A DNA stretch of 64,000 nt from Bacillota bacterium (GTDB lineage Bacteria; Bacillota; Clostridia; Lachnospirales; Lachnospiraceae), in contig JAEZKU010000067.1 in assembly GCA_023436065.1 (NCBI GenBank), forward strand, positions 1 through 64,000. The letters run 5' to 3'. Positions 1-9,177 of this stretch are shown piece by piece. The position numbers were made by a program, and so were the translations under genes. The notes beneath the pieces were generated by a model. That model did not search any database, was not told the DNA's origin, and saw only the letters and a program-made list of their open reading frames with translations. Position 1 is the stretch's first letter. Every line of letters begins with the position of its first letter.

Positions 1-53
1 ATTTCACGTAGTGCCTGTCTTTCGGGAGATTCGTCCCTTCTTCTCTTTGCCAT
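1..53 (-). CDS. N-terminus of putative IS256-family transposase (partial)
   Basis: Only 17 codons are visible, reading M-A-K-R-R-R-D-E-S-P-E-R-Q-A-L-R-E and then leaving the window. The start is convincing: a GGAGG ribosome binding site lies at 63–67, nine bases before the ATG at 53. The basic start followed by an S-P-E-R-Q-A-L stretch resembles N-termini of IS256-type (Mutator-like, DDE) transposases in Clostridia, and the flanking terminal-repeat-like sequence agrees. With so little protein visible, another transposase family cannot be excluded. Confidence 0.5.
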   Translation of the reverse strand, partial: MAKRRRDESPERQALRE

Positions 54-129
54 AAAATAAAACCTCCAAACTGAGTAATTTTATTTTACATCAGTTTGAA
101 GGTTTACACAAACTTTGGGATGCTCCCGA
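1..129 (-). mobile_element. End of an IS256-like insertion sequence (truncated by window)
   Basis: The first ~130 bases look like the outer end of an insertion sequence: a transposase-like reading frame starts at 53 and runs out of the window, and the sequence just outside it (about 96–129, core TTTACACAAACTTTGGGA) resembles the terminal repeats of IS256-family elements, which often carry TTTACACAAA near the tip. The exact boundary and any target duplication cannot be seen because the other end lies outside. Family assignment is inference from a short stretch. Confidence 0.45.
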
Positions 130-144
130 AGGTACATATAACAC

Positions 145-183
145 AAGGGCTTCAGATGCTTTTCACAAGCTTCTAAAGCCCTT
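145..183 (-). terminator. Hairpin downstream of the 221–1822 gene
   Basis: An interrupted stem pairs AAGGGCTT at 145–152 with AAGCCCTT at 176–183, with an extra AGC/GCT pairing inside. It lies 38 bases past the stop of the leftward gene, but only a weak T-rich tail follows, so it is a moderate candidate. Confidence 0.5.
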
Positions 184-220
184 GATTATATTATTTATTA
201 CCGGCAGCTCATAGCTAAAT

Positions 221-1822
221 TTATTTGATTGGTAAGCTAATCGTGTCCGTCTCGATTACTTTCTTTTTTCTGCCTTCCGAATTGGTTTGTACGAAAGTGA
301 AAAACTTAAACTTAATATCTAAATTCTCTTTCCTGTTCGTATCGAATTTTAAGCTATAATTCATTCCTTTCTCTGACTGGATAGTACGCGGTTCCTTTTC
401 ATACTTATCCTTCAAAAAGGATTCTGTAATGATATACATGTAAATATCATCCTGAGTGTTGTTCTCAATATAAAAATCACAGGACCGGCCTGAACTGGCA
501 CTATTTTTTTGTCCTTGATAAACAATTTTAATACCATTCGAGTGATATAGGGTCTCCCCGGTAGTGCCCGACGTCGGAACAAATTCACTCTTTGCTGAGG
601 TTTCTATTGTAATGTCATCCGATACAGTTGTATTATTCTCCTTAAATATAATGATCCTGAATTCTATGGAAGCAATTTTTTCAAAGCCACTTTGTGCTAT
701 ATCCTCAGAATAGATCGGTATACTCTCTGTCGTCGTACCCGGTTTGATACGAAGCGTTCCCAGCTCTGACTTCTTTGCCAATATACCGTTAATATATACC
801 CCGTCGGTTGAAATCAGGATTTCAGAAGCTGTGTTATTCTCGATCAATAATTTCAGACTTTTATTGCGAAAAGCTTCTGAAGGACCTTCCAGGTGCGAAG
901 CCGTAACCTTTACTCCTTCCTTTTCATAAATCACACGACCTTCGATTGTCTCGGGAGCTGCCGTAGCAGTCATAGGTATTTTCACATTTTCAATTCTGTT
1001 AATCTCTTTTCCTCCCAGATTAATTTCGTGAATAATGAAGCCTACATGAACATGGTTTTCTCCGGCAATTGCATTGGGATCAAATTGCAAAAAAGTATTA
1101 AGTTTTTTACCGGGCATAATCATGAATCCAAATTTATTCTCGCTGGTGAAAACCCACGGGGAAGCTACGACATCGATATATATTTTTTTATTTGAGTTAT
1201 TTTCTATATAAATATAGTTTTTCAAGTCATCTGCACCCTTCAATGGGTCAAAGCCTTTCGAAACAATTTTTATGTCATTATTATCAAATATAATTCTTCC
1301 CGAATCATCAATTTCCTGTTTATATTGATCCTTACTGCCGGTCGCAATTTTTACCTGCTTCGAGAAGAACATTCGATTACTTTTAACCGTATAAGCTACT
1401 ACTTTGAACTCTATTGACTTAATTTTCTTGATACGGTTAGCCTCCAGAAATTCCTTGGAGATACGAAGACTGCTCTCTTCCTGCATGCCTTCTGACACTA
1501 ATATGTGATTCTCATTCCCTTCCGGATACATAAATCCATTCACAGAGAAATCCTCTACACGCAAATCCATGGATGCTTCATTCGTGCTTTTCACAAGAAG
1601 CTTTAATTTCATGCTGTTCGTTGTAGTATCTTCTTCAAGACTTAAGTACTTAAACTCTACCCAGAGAATATCCATAATTCTTTTATTCTTGTTTTCCTTA
1701 TTGATATCCGAGACCATAAAATCCTCTGTGGTATTGCCCTCATTCATTGCTTTTACACTGTATTCTGACTGACAGACTGTAATAAATGCAATGATTAGTA
1801 CCATGAATAAAGCCTTCTTCAT
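221..1822 (-). CDS. Secreted protein with three related modules, function unknown
   Basis: A 533-residue protein with an N-terminal hydrophobic signal (about residues 3–17) and a Cys at 17, but the residue before that Cys is Val, so it is a poor lipobox; export by ordinary signal peptidase is as likely. The rest shows at least three related segments beginning near residues 173, 293 and 428. Each opens with a short D/E/S-x-x-IKI strand, followed by an I-E-N-N-(S/T) signature and an I-Y-I/I-S-T strand: an all-beta, Ig-like repeat layout. The start is supported by GAGGAGG twelve bases upstream. I recognise no catalytic motif. It is probably a cell-surface or periplasm-equivalent protein of Gram-positive type. 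Confidence 0.8.
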   Translation of the reverse strand: MKKALFMVLIIAFITVCQSEYSVKAMNEGNTTEDFMVSDINKENKNKRIMDILWVEFKYLSLEEDTTTNSMKLKLLVKSTNEASMDLRVEDFSVNGFMYPEGNENHILVSEGMQEESSLRISKEFLEANRIKKIKSIEFKVVAYTVKSNRMFFSKQVKIATGSKDQYKQEIDDSGRIIFDNNDIKIVSKGFDPLKGADDLKNYIYIENNSNKKIYIDVVASPWVFTSENKFGFMIMPGKKLNTFLQFDPNAIAGENHVHVGFIIHEINLGGKEINRIENVKIPMTATAAPETIEGRVIYEKEGVKVTASHLEGPSEAFRNKSLKLLIENNTASEILISTDGVYINGILAKKSELGTLRIKPGTTTESIPIYSEDIAQSGFEKIASIEFRIIIFKENNTTVSDDITIETSAKSEFVPTSGTTGETLYHSNGIKIVYQGQKNSASSGRSCDFYIENNTQDDIYMYIITESFLKDKYEKEPRTIQSEKGMNYSLKFDTNRKENLDIKFKFFTFVQTNSEGRKKKVIETDTISLPIK

Positions 1823-1934
1823 CTTCTTTCCCTCCTCAAAGCCATCATTATATTCCTGATAAAAGTTTCATAAGTTAATCTATTAACCGATATCATTACA
1901 TTAATTATTTACATTTATTGGTTTTCTCTTGTTT

Positions 1935-1964
1935 ATTATAATAAGGTGCTAATTTCATAGTCAA
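1935..1964 (-). promoter_or_regulatory. Promoter of the three-module secreted protein
   Basis: Reading leftward, TTGACT (1959–1964) and TATAAT (1935–1940) are separated by 18 bases, a good sigma-A type promoter about 110 bases before the start at 1822. The rest of the 300-base gap 1823–2125 is AT-rich and holds nothing else I can name except a TATAAT at 2072–2077 that could serve the rightward gene at 2126. Confidence 0.6.
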
Positions 1965-2125
1965 CTTAAGATTTTCTTTCACTATACAAAAATTCTTAAG
2001 TTTTGAGTACGTTGTTTCCTTCTGCCTTGCATAATATTATCTCTTTTCTATACTCCTTCCCAAGTTCGTGGTATAATAACAACCAATCAAACCAGTTTAT
2101 TGTTCCACCCTAGAAAGGATATAAT

Positions 2126-2923
2126 ATGAATTCCGCTCATTTGATTGAAATGATAAATAATAACCCCCACGTCATCACCTCCATCCCTAATCCCACTGAG
2201 GAGATGAAGCTTCTTGCGCTTCGTAAGAACGGATTACTGCTGGAGTATATCGATCATCCGACCGAAGAAATGAAGGAGCTAGCGTTAGAGAACAATCCTC
2301 ACGCGATCCGCTTTATCGATGCTCCTACAGAGGAAATGATGCTGATAGCCGTTCAAAGCGGATGGACTAATCTGGAATATATCAAGCAGCCGACCGATCG
2401 GGTTATCCGATTGGCTCTGAGTCAGGCCGGTTGGGCAATCAAATTTCTGCCCGATCCAAGTGAAGAGCTGCAGCTGTTAGCCGTCAGGAAGAATTACGAT
2501 GCTATCCGGTTTATAAAAGCTCCTTATCCCAGTGTACAGGAGGCTGCCGTGACAATGGGATATGACGCATTACGGTTTATCAGCTCTCCCACCTACCAGG
2601 CGGAGCTGATCGCAGTCAGGAGCAATGAGGAAGCCATCAAGTTCATCAGTGATTTAAGCAAGGAGAAGCTGCTGGAATTACTGAAGGTCAATATCTTAAT
2701 TCTCAAATATGTGATGAAGTCTGTCACACAGGAGGAACTGGAAGCTGCGGTAAGGGAGGTCATCTCCCAAGAGGATGTGGAGGAGCAGTACGTCAGAAAT
2801 TTTCTGAATTATCGTACACTGGAGCAGAGTCCCATCAATCAGATCGATAAGCTTACGTTCGTTCATCGTTACGGAAGCAAAAAGGCAAAAAAAATCACAG
2901 TTGATGAAAAACTGAAGCTGTAG
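2126..2923 (+). CDS. 22-residue tandem repeat protein (DUF4116-like)
   Basis: A 265-residue soluble protein. Residues 1 to about 198 are nine tandem units of exactly 22 residues; units 2–8 are clear and units 1 and 9 are degenerate. The typical unit starts P-T-E-E-M, has L-A-(V/L) in the middle and ends A-I-R-F-I plus two residues, suggesting a helical solenoid. It is reminiscent of DUF4116 repeats, though I cannot confirm membership. The C-terminal ~65 residues are non-repetitive and basic. It is the first of three co-directional genes: the MoxR ATPase starts 82 bases later and the VWA protein follows, so the solenoid is likely the substrate-recognition or scaffold partner. AAAGGA seven bases before the ATG is the ribosome binding site. 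Confidence 0.8.
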   Translation: MNSAHLIEMINNNPHVITSIPNPTEEMKLLALRKNGLLLEYIDHPTEEMKELALENNPHAIRFIDAPTEEMMLIAVQSGWTNLEYIKQPTDRVIRLALSQAGWAIKFLPDPSEELQLLAVRKNYDAIRFIKAPYPSVQEAAVTMGYDALRFISSPTYQAELIAVRSNEEAIKFISDLSKEKLLELLKVNILILKYVMKSVTQEELEAAVREVISQEDVEEQYVRNFLNYRTLEQSPINQIDKLTFVHRYGSKKAKKITVDEKLKL

Positions 2924-3005
2924 TATAAATTGAAAAAACAATGATTTTTCAATCAGTAAATTTGTGCTGTCGCACAAATTGCGAGTAATAGAATGGAGAA
3001 TACAT

Positions 3006-4133
3006 ATGAATTATATTGATACCTTAAAAAGCGTTGAATTAGTAATAGCCACCGGTGAAGTACCCCTGCTTGTCGGAGAAAGCGGTATCGGAAAGACCGC
3101 ATTGGCAAAGCAGCTTGCCGCAGAGAATCACTGGAGCCTGGTTGTAATAGACGGAAACCTCTTAAAGGAGGGGGAGATCGGCGGTCTTCCGACGATCGAG
3201 ACCTACGTAGGTCCGGATCAGCAAGGGAGGCAGGTGGAGCATAAGACCACCATTTATGCAGTCCACTATAAGCTACGGGAGATCGATGAAGAGATTGCCA
3301 AGGGCAATGCCGTACTTTTATTCATCGACGAGATCAATCGCTGCGAACACACCGTCCAGCAGGAGCTTATGAATCTGATCCTAAACCGGGAGATCAACGG
3401 TTACAGGCTTCCTGAGAACATTAAGCTGCTGGCGGCGATGAATCCCTCCGGCAAATACAGCTCGAACTTCGACTATCAGGTCGTTGATATGGATGCCGCA
3501 CAGGAGAACCGCTTCGTATGGCTGTATATGGAACCCGACTATCGACAGTGGATTGACTGGGCGATGGATGAGGGGCTTGAGCCGAAGGTGATTGAGTTTA
3601 TCTCGACCTTCCCGGAGTATCTGATGAAGGCAAGCGATAACGGCATCAGCGCCACCCCCAGAAGCTATGAGAGGATTTCCAAGACGCTCAAGCTTTATCA
3701 GGAACAGAGGGAGAACATCCCACGCTCTGTATTTCTCAATGTACTCAGGGGAAATGTCGGAGATATGATTGCAGCGGAGCTATTAACCTTTATAGAGTCC
3801 GACCATAAACCCCTACTCTCCTATGAGGATGTATTTGGTGCCTCTATGACAGAGGCTGTGAAGGAACAGCTCCGTGCGGAAAGTCATACCAGGCTGTACC
3901 TGTCTGCCAGGAACATCCTGAAGACCTTGGAGACTAAGCTCCCTCAGGCTGTCTCCGATATAGACAGCGATATCATAAGACTCGTTGAATTCCTGAAGCT
4001 GTATCCGGTGGACCTAAGAGTCGGTATCATGAAGGATATCAAGAGCAGCTTTCATAAAATCTATCAATATGCCATAGAAAATGAAGCCTTTGTGGAGCTA
4101 TACTTTGAATCCTATGCTACCGTTAGCAATTAG
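3006..4133 (+). CDS. MoxR-type AAA+ ATPase
   Basis: A 375-residue AAA+ ATPase. Walker A is GESGIGKT at residues 24–31 and Walker B is LLFIDE at 104–109. A sensor-1-type A-A-M-N-P-S motif and a Q-E-N-R-F arginine-finger segment follow. The frame is open back to a GTG at 2964, but ATG 3006 has GGAGA seven bases upstream and places Walker A at the usual distance, so I chose it. MoxR ATPases work as chaperone-like remodellers together with VWA-domain proteins; here the VWA partner starts 15 bases after the stop. The third partner would be the 22-residue-repeat protein upstream. Substrate is unknown. Confidence 0.9.
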   Translation: MNYIDTLKSVELVIATGEVPLLVGESGIGKTALAKQLAAENHWSLVVIDGNLLKEGEIGGLPTIETYVGPDQQGRQVEHKTTIYAVHYKLREIDEEIAKGNAVLLFIDEINRCEHTVQQELMNLILNREINGYRLPENIKLLAAMNPSGKYSSNFDYQVVDMDAAQENRFVWLYMEPDYRQWIDWAMDEGLEPKVIEFISTFPEYLMKASDNGISATPRSYERISKTLKLYQEQRENIPRSVFLNVLRGNVGDMIAAELLTFIESDHKPLLSYEDVFGASMTEAVKEQLRAESHTRLYLSARNILKTLETKLPQAVSDIDSDIIRLVEFLKLYPVDLRVGIMKDIKSSFHKIYQYAIENEAFVELYFESYATVSN

Positions 4134-4148
4134 TCTGGAGGTGAACCC

Positions 4149-5537
4149 ATGGAGGGTACTTTTGAACAGCGTGCCGCAGAGCTTCTTGAACAAGCAACCC
4201 TGTTGGTCAGCAATTCTCTTCGGACGACCGGAGAGGACGGTAAGTACCGGATCAGCATTCCGGAGGAATTTAAGAACTCCTTCTTTGAACTGACCGATCA
4301 GGTGAACCTAAAACTGATGGAGGATCAGGATAATTTCTATGGGTATTTTCTGTTTCAGATGTCCAGAGAGCTTCGCTTTGATATCAACAGTCCTGCCGCT
4401 GTCAATTTCAAGGGTGCGAGGTATGTGCTCTATTATAACCCATTGATTTTCTTAAAGCTTGACCTCGAAAGGATGGAAAGTATCTTAAAGCATGAAATCC
4501 TTCATGTCCTTTCAATGCATCTGACCAGAGCCAAAGCACTGAAGAATAGCTATAGTGCGGTTGTCCTCAATATGGCGATGGATCTTGCCATCAATAAATA
4601 TCTGACACCTCTTCCTCCCTATGCTATAACAGTAGATTGGATCAATCAGATGTATGGCCTAAGCCTTGAGCCTTATCAATCCTTCGAATATTATGCAGAC
4701 CGGCTTCAAAGTGTCATCAACCTTTCGAAGGAAGCCGGGGACATGGATACTGAGAAGCTGTACGAGACTGATTTTGATGCCTCCAGAACCCATGATCTTT
4801 GGGAGGAAAGCAGTGAAATTGAAGAGAAAGCACTGCAGGAATTCACAGAGAAGGCTATCCGGGCCTCCGAGAAAGGCGAGCTTCCCGCATACCTAAATAG
4901 CATGCTTGCCTCGCTTTTTGGCTCCCGTGGTGAGCTTCCCTGGAACCTGTACCTGATGCGGCTGCTCGGCACAGTGGAAAGTAATAAGAAGAAGACGGTG
5001 ACCAGAAGAAACCGCAGGCAGCCGGACCGACTGGAGCTTCGCGGCGAGCTCCGAAGCCATAAAGCCAGGATTGCTCTCGCTCTCGATATCAGCGGCAGCA
5101 TCAGTGACGAGGAATTTATGCAGGCGATGAAGGAAGTATTAAGTATTGTGAAGAATTACAGCAATGAACTCACGATTCTGGAATGTGATGATGAGATTCG
5201 CAGGGAATACCAGGTCAAAACAATGCGGGACGTCAAAGAAAGAACAGACTCCAGAGGCGGTACCAGTTTCAGCCCCGTCTTTGAGTATGCGAATGCGCAT
5301 GAGATTAATCTGCTGATTTATTTTACGGATGGCAAAGGAGAGGAGAAACTTAAGGTAAAACCCCGGGGTTACAAGGTCCTTTGGATCATCTCAGGCAGAG
5401 GTGATAAGCTCTCTCTCAAGGAACCCTACGGAGCCGTGATAAAGCTTCACAACCTTGCTGCCAAGGAGGAGTTCGTAGACTTAAGCGAGGTCACAACCAG
5501 CGGATACTCCATGAATTATCAGGAGAAAATCATATAA
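4149..5537 (+). CDS. Metallopeptidase-like/VWA-like protein (DUF2201 type)
   Basis: A 462-residue protein with two parts. The N-terminal half carries HEILH at residues 115–119 and a further His at 124, an HExxH zinc-site pattern typical of the putative metallopeptidase domain paired with VWA-like domains. The C-terminal part from about 305 begins with A-L-D-I-S-G-S-I-S, a MIDAS-type D-x-S-x-S motif (D313, S315, S317), followed by a G-G-T-S segment and a Y-F-T-D-G strand, as in VWA folds. Such proteins pair with MoxR ATPases. CTGGAGGTG precedes the ATG. The gene is the last in the three-gene operon, and a strong hairpin follows. Whether the zinc site is active as a peptidase is unknown. Confidence 0.88.
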   Translation: MEGTFEQRAAELLEQATLLVSNSLRTTGEDGKYRISIPEEFKNSFFELTDQVNLKLMEDQDNFYGYFLFQMSRELRFDINSPAAVNFKGARYVLYYNPLIFLKLDLERMESILKHEILHVLSMHLTRAKALKNSYSAVVLNMAMDLAINKYLTPLPPYAITVDWINQMYGLSLEPYQSFEYYADRLQSVINLSKEAGDMDTEKLYETDFDASRTHDLWEESSEIEEKALQEFTEKAIRASEKGELPAYLNSMLASLFGSRGELPWNLYLMRLLGTVESNKKKTVTRRNRRQPDRLELRGELRSHKARIALALDISGSISDEEFMQAMKEVLSIVKNYSNELTILECDDEIRREYQVKTMRDVKERTDSRGGTSFSPVFEYANAHEINLLIYFTDGKGEEKLKVKPRGYKVLWIISGRGDKLSLKEPYGAVIKLHNLAAKEEFVDLSEVTTSGYSMNYQEKII

Positions 5538-5560
5538 AGAAGTGTATATAGTAATTGCGG

Positions 5561-5607
5561 AAAAAGCTACTGCGATTTACCCGCTGGTATATCGCAGTAG
5601 CCTTTTA
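5561..5607. terminator. Bidirectional terminator between convergent genes
   Basis: A perfect 11-bp stem (5566–5576 with 5591–5601, GCTACTGCGAT) is preceded by AAAAA and followed by TTTT, so it can end transcription of both the rightward VWA operon and the leftward gene at 5649. Confidence 0.85.
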
Positions 5608-5648
5608 GCATTTTGATTATTTGTCAATATAATCTGTAGATTATTTAC

Positions 5649-6245
5649 CTAGATGATCTGCACAACATAGGCTGTTGTTTGGGGTGGGATGCTAAGAGTC
5701 TGGCTTATGGCATGCTCCACTCTTACTCTTTGGCCCATCCTCAGATTTCTTAAGGATATTTCATTGCCATTCGCATCTAAGATCAAGGTGGAATCTGTGA
5801 TTACAAACCTCATCTGAGTGGATCTGTCGTTCGGGCTCCCTGTATACAGAAACCTGTTTCTTAGATCTACCCTTAATACTCTTCCCACGGTGATATCGGA
5901 TGCCCTATTTCTGTTAACCACAATAATCCTGAAGGCTCTGGCTTGCGGAGGAATACTCCTTGTCATAGCGGATGAAAACTCCGCATTCACAACCATTCCC
6001 TCTCTTAAGTCTCTAAAGCGAAGGTTACGTCCGGATCTATCTCTAATGACGGTATCTCTGGTGACGATTAAAGTAACGAGTTCCATATGAAGCACATTAA
6101 AATCACCCATAACCCCATACGAGATTGTTACGAAGCCGGTATCTCTATCGGTACGAATTTCTTCTATTATAGAATCTCGGGTTCTTATAACGTCATCATT
6201 ATTTCTGCCGCGATTACTCTGACTTGATATCGAAAAGTCTTCCAC
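5649..6245 (-). CDS. Hypothetical protein with two repeated beta modules
   Basis: About 198 residues with no signal peptide or membrane helix. Two related modules of about 55 residues are visible, each running: V-T-x-D-(T/S)-x-(V/L)-I-x-D strand, N-L-R-x-x-(D/N)-L-R-x-G turn, V-x-(A/V)-E strand, S-I-P-P-Q-(A/T) and a closing I-I-V/Q-I-I strand. This is an OB/SH3-like beta-barrel arrangement of a kind seen in uncharacterised Clostridia proteins. The longer frame starts with TTG at 6275 with no ribosome binding site; GTG at 6245 has GGGAG eight bases upstream, so I prefer that start. Function unknown. Confidence 0.65.
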   Translation of the reverse strand: MEDFSISSQSNRGRNNDDVIRTRDSIIEEIRTDRDTGFVTISYGVMGDFNVLHMELVTLIVTRDTVIRDRSGRNLRFRDLREGMVVNAEFSSAMTRSIPPQARAFRIIVVNRNRASDITVGRVLRVDLRNRFLYTGSPNDRSTQMRFVITDSTLILDANGNEISLRNLRMGQRVRVEHAISQTLSIPPQTTAYVVQII

Positions 6246-6346
6246 ACTAAATGCTCCCACTAATTGGTTATGCAATATACTATGTATTTATTGTGAAATG
6301 TTGATCCTTCTGCAGAATTTATCAGCAAAACCCCGATTACTCCGAA

Positions 6347-8263
6347 TTAATCCTCCAATGCCCTGCTTCTTTCCAGCCGTTCCTTTTTATTGATTGCCTT
6401 ATGATAATACATGACCTGGTCAGCCTGATCTATCATCATCTTAATCTTCTTATAGTCATCGACATAATTGCTGACTGCCCCAATACTGGTCTCTATCTTA
6501 TAGGGCTTCTTGGAGGTATCATTGTAATTGTCAATATCTTTGGTAACCGCCGCGATATAGCTGTCCACCGAATCCTCGCCTTCACCATCGATGCCAATGA
6601 CCAGGAATTCATCTCCTCCGATTCTCGCACAGACATCATGGGTTTTACAATTGCTTTGAAAAGCCTTTGCCACGATGGAAATGATATTATCCCCCTCCAG
6701 ATGGCCATACTGATCATTGACCGTCTTCAGATTATCCAGATCTGCCATCAGTACGAACACCTTCTGTCCGAGGGCATTGGCCTCATTTACAGTACGCTGC
6801 TGATTCTGCTCTAAGCCGTTTCGGTTGAAGATTCCGGTGAGGACATCCCGGAAGGAGGTCCGGTATAATTTGCGGTGACTTCGGTTGAATTCCAGTGCAT
6901 TCATGACGATCCTACACCAGTTGCGGTAAATGATGTCGAATGCCTGTACCTTACTTCCGTAAGTCAGTACTGAATATCCGATACAGCATTGTTTAAAATG
7001 CATCGGAGTAAAATAATATGCCTGGGGTTTATCCCTCTCTTCCCACAGATCAGGAAGCATATCCTTTGTATCAAATACTGTATTACTGATTTCGCATTTT
7101 TTCTTTCTTGCGGCAAACGCCAGGATCATGCGGTCCGAGTATTCTGTCTTCAAAAATTCCTTCGTCTCAACGCTGTAATTATCTGCACTTCCATCCCAAT
7201 TCTCACACAGGCACAGATAAAAATCAGAATAATCTTTGATCAGATACAGATACTCACTAAGCTGCTTTACGCAATCCTCCAGATCAATCTCTGCGTACAA
7301 TGCTTCCGTCATATAGCTGTCCAGAAGAATCTTATAATCCTCCGTCTTATCTCTCAGACGCATCATACCGCTTCGTTTCATATAATCAATGTCCTTGCAG
7401 CCACAGCTGTGACCAATCTCCAATTTTCCGGGGTAGCTGTTGTGAAATGTCGGTAGTTCTCCTGTCATCAGTCTGGTCAGTTCGTCCACCGCATCCACAC
7501 CGGTCTGCTTTACAGGTGGCGAGTAGGTTGTGATCATCGTCTGGCAGGTCACTGCATCATCCGTAGCATCATAACCGGTCACAGCAATTTCCTCGGGAAC
7601 AAGAATACCATGTTTGATCAACTCATTCGTAAGGCCGATTGCCATATAATCACTGATGCACACTACCGCTTCGGGCCACTCTATCTCTCCTTCAAGCAGC
7701 CTTCGCGCCAATCGTTCTCCACCGGTATGCCAAAAATCCCCATCATACAGTATCTGCTTCTCATCGAAAGGAATGCCATGCTTGCGAAAGGCATCCTTAA
7801 AACCCGCCACCCTGCTGATGGTTGAAATATTGCTTTTCTCTCCGGCCAGACATAATATGTTCCGATATCCATGTACCTCAATCAAATGATCCAACATCTG
7901 CTCCATCGGTTTTCTGTCATTGGTATAGACGCTCGGAAAATACTTCGAACTCATATCAACGAACAGAATCGGACATCTGCATTTCTTAAGTAGCATCTGC
8001 TCGATCTCCTGCGGCAGATCCTTGATTGCCAATGTGATCCCCGCAACAATGATTCCATCAAATAACTCGAAATTCATCAGGTTGAAGATATTCTTCTCCC
8101 CCACCTTATACTCCGGTAGTCCCGAATCCTTGATCAGTGTTGAAAATATCGCTACATCATAATCCAGATCATAGCACTCCGATATTATTCCCTTCAGCAG
8201 CTTGTTCTGATAAATTCCCTCTACCTCAGAGATAATAACCCCGATTAGTTTTCTCTTTTTCAA
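6347..8263 (-). CDS. LacI-type periplasmic-binding-fold sensor fused to GGDEF diguanylate cyclase
   Basis: A 638-residue protein. Residues 4 to about 290 resemble the sugar-binding core of LacI/GalR regulators (start K-L-I-G-V-I-I-S, later C-I-S-D-Y-M-A-I-G and V-T-G-Y-D-A), but the N-terminal DNA-binding helix-turn-helix is absent. A middle region (about 300–470) is of unknown fold. The C-terminus from about residue 475 is a GGDEF domain (D-V-L-T-G-I-F-N-R-N, A-D-L-D-N-L-K, and R-I-G-G-D-E-F), the intact signature of an active diguanylate cyclase. It probably couples a small-molecule signal to c-di-GMP synthesis in the cytoplasm, as there is no signal peptide. The start is TTG with AAGGGG five bases upstream. 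Confidence 0.88.
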   Translation of the reverse strand: MKKRKLIGVIISEVEGIYQNKLLKGIISECYDLDYDVAIFSTLIKDSGLPEYKVGEKNIFNLMNFELFDGIIVAGITLAIKDLPQEIEQMLLKKCRCPILFVDMSSKYFPSVYTNDRKPMEQMLDHLIEVHGYRNILCLAGEKSNISTISRVAGFKDAFRKHGIPFDEKQILYDGDFWHTGGERLARRLLEGEIEWPEAVVCISDYMAIGLTNELIKHGILVPEEIAVTGYDATDDAVTCQTMITTYSPPVKQTGVDAVDELTRLMTGELPTFHNSYPGKLEIGHSCGCKDIDYMKRSGMMRLRDKTEDYKILLDSYMTEALYAEIDLEDCVKQLSEYLYLIKDYSDFYLCLCENWDGSADNYSVETKEFLKTEYSDRMILAFAARKKKCEISNTVFDTKDMLPDLWEERDKPQAYYFTPMHFKQCCIGYSVLTYGSKVQAFDIIYRNWCRIVMNALEFNRSHRKLYRTSFRDVLTGIFNRNGLEQNQQRTVNEANALGQKVFVLMADLDNLKTVNDQYGHLEGDNIISIVAKAFQSNCKTHDVCARIGGDEFLVIGIDGEGEDSVDSYIAAVTKDIDNYNDTSKKPYKIETSIGAVSNYVDDYKKIKMMIDQADQVMYYHKAINKKERLERSRALED

Positions 8264-8423
8264 CTATTCCCCTTCTTCCAGAGACAAAATTGCTAGAAAT
8301 CTCTATTCCTTCCACAGAATATAAAAATAGTACTTTTATACTATTATAGCATATCTATTGCTTAATTAACAGACAATTTTTTGCAGCAAACTACATTTTT
8401 ACAATTTTTCTCACAGTCTTGTA

Positions 8424-9113
8424 CTATTCCAGGCATCGTGCCAGGAGCTCCCTATTCATAATCTTAAAGCTGTTGCCATAAAAATCAATCATGCCCTCTT
8501 CCTTCATCCTTGCCAGTTCACGGCACATAGAGGTCCTGGATACATTCAGATAATCCGCAAGCTCTGTGCGATTTAATAAGATCTGGAACATACTGCTGCC
8601 GCGTTCTCCAGCTTCATTTAACAGGAACAGGGCTATCTTCTCACGCATCCCCTTAAGTGTCAGCAGCTCCAGCTTACGGTTCAGATTTACGTTCTTCTCT
8701 CCGAGGACGATCATCATGTTCTGTATAAGACTAATATGATATTCACAGCTGTTCCCGCAGGATTTCACGATTCTCTCATAAGGGATAAATAAGATATTGG
8801 CATCCTCCTTTACCCTGACGGTTACCGGTGATATCCGCCTTACCGTACATACAATTCCCTCCGCAAACATATCTGCAGGTCCGAGAAAGGCCAGAATATG
8901 CTTGTCTCCTGCCAGATTCTCCTTCATTATCTCTATCATGCCGGACAGCACGATACCTACCATATTGATCTCATCCCCCGCAAAGAAGATGTAATCCTCC
9001 TCCTTATAGTGTCTGATCTGAGCATCCAGACATTTGACCAGCTGTTCCGTCTCTTTCTCGCTCATCCTGCGAAAGAGTGCACAATTTTTAAGAATCGGAG
9101 CATAATTCTCCAT
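8424..9113 (-). CDS. Crp/Fnr-family transcriptional regulator (HcpR-like)
   Basis: A 229-residue regulator: cyclic-nucleotide-binding-type beta-roll at about 15–125 and a C-terminal Crp helix-turn-helix (T-E-L-A-D-Y-L-N-V-S-R-T-S-M-C-R-E-L). There is no N-terminal four-Cys cluster like that of E. coli Fnr. The frame is open to 9161, but ATG 9113 has AAGGAGG five bases upstream and is the credible start. It is divergent from hcp, with a palindrome in the shared promoter region, which fits regulators that activate hcp in response to nitric oxide or nitrite stress in other anaerobes. The effector of this protein cannot be told from sequence. Confidence 0.85.
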   Translation of the reverse strand: MENYAPILKNCALFRRMSEKETEQLVKCLDAQIRHYKEEDYIFFAGDEINMVGIVLSGMIEIMKENLAGDKHILAFLGPADMFAEGIVCTVRRISPVTVRVKEDANILFIPYERIVKSCGNSCEYHISLIQNMMIVLGEKNVNLNRKLELLTLKGMREKIALFLLNEAGERGSSMFQILLNRTELADYLNVSRTSMCRELARMKEEGMIDFYGNSFKIMNRELLARCLE

Positions 9114-9177
9114 GACTGCCTCCTTTATATAGAAACGACCAAGTGTTAAGTTTATTATCAAAAATGTTTTTTCATTT

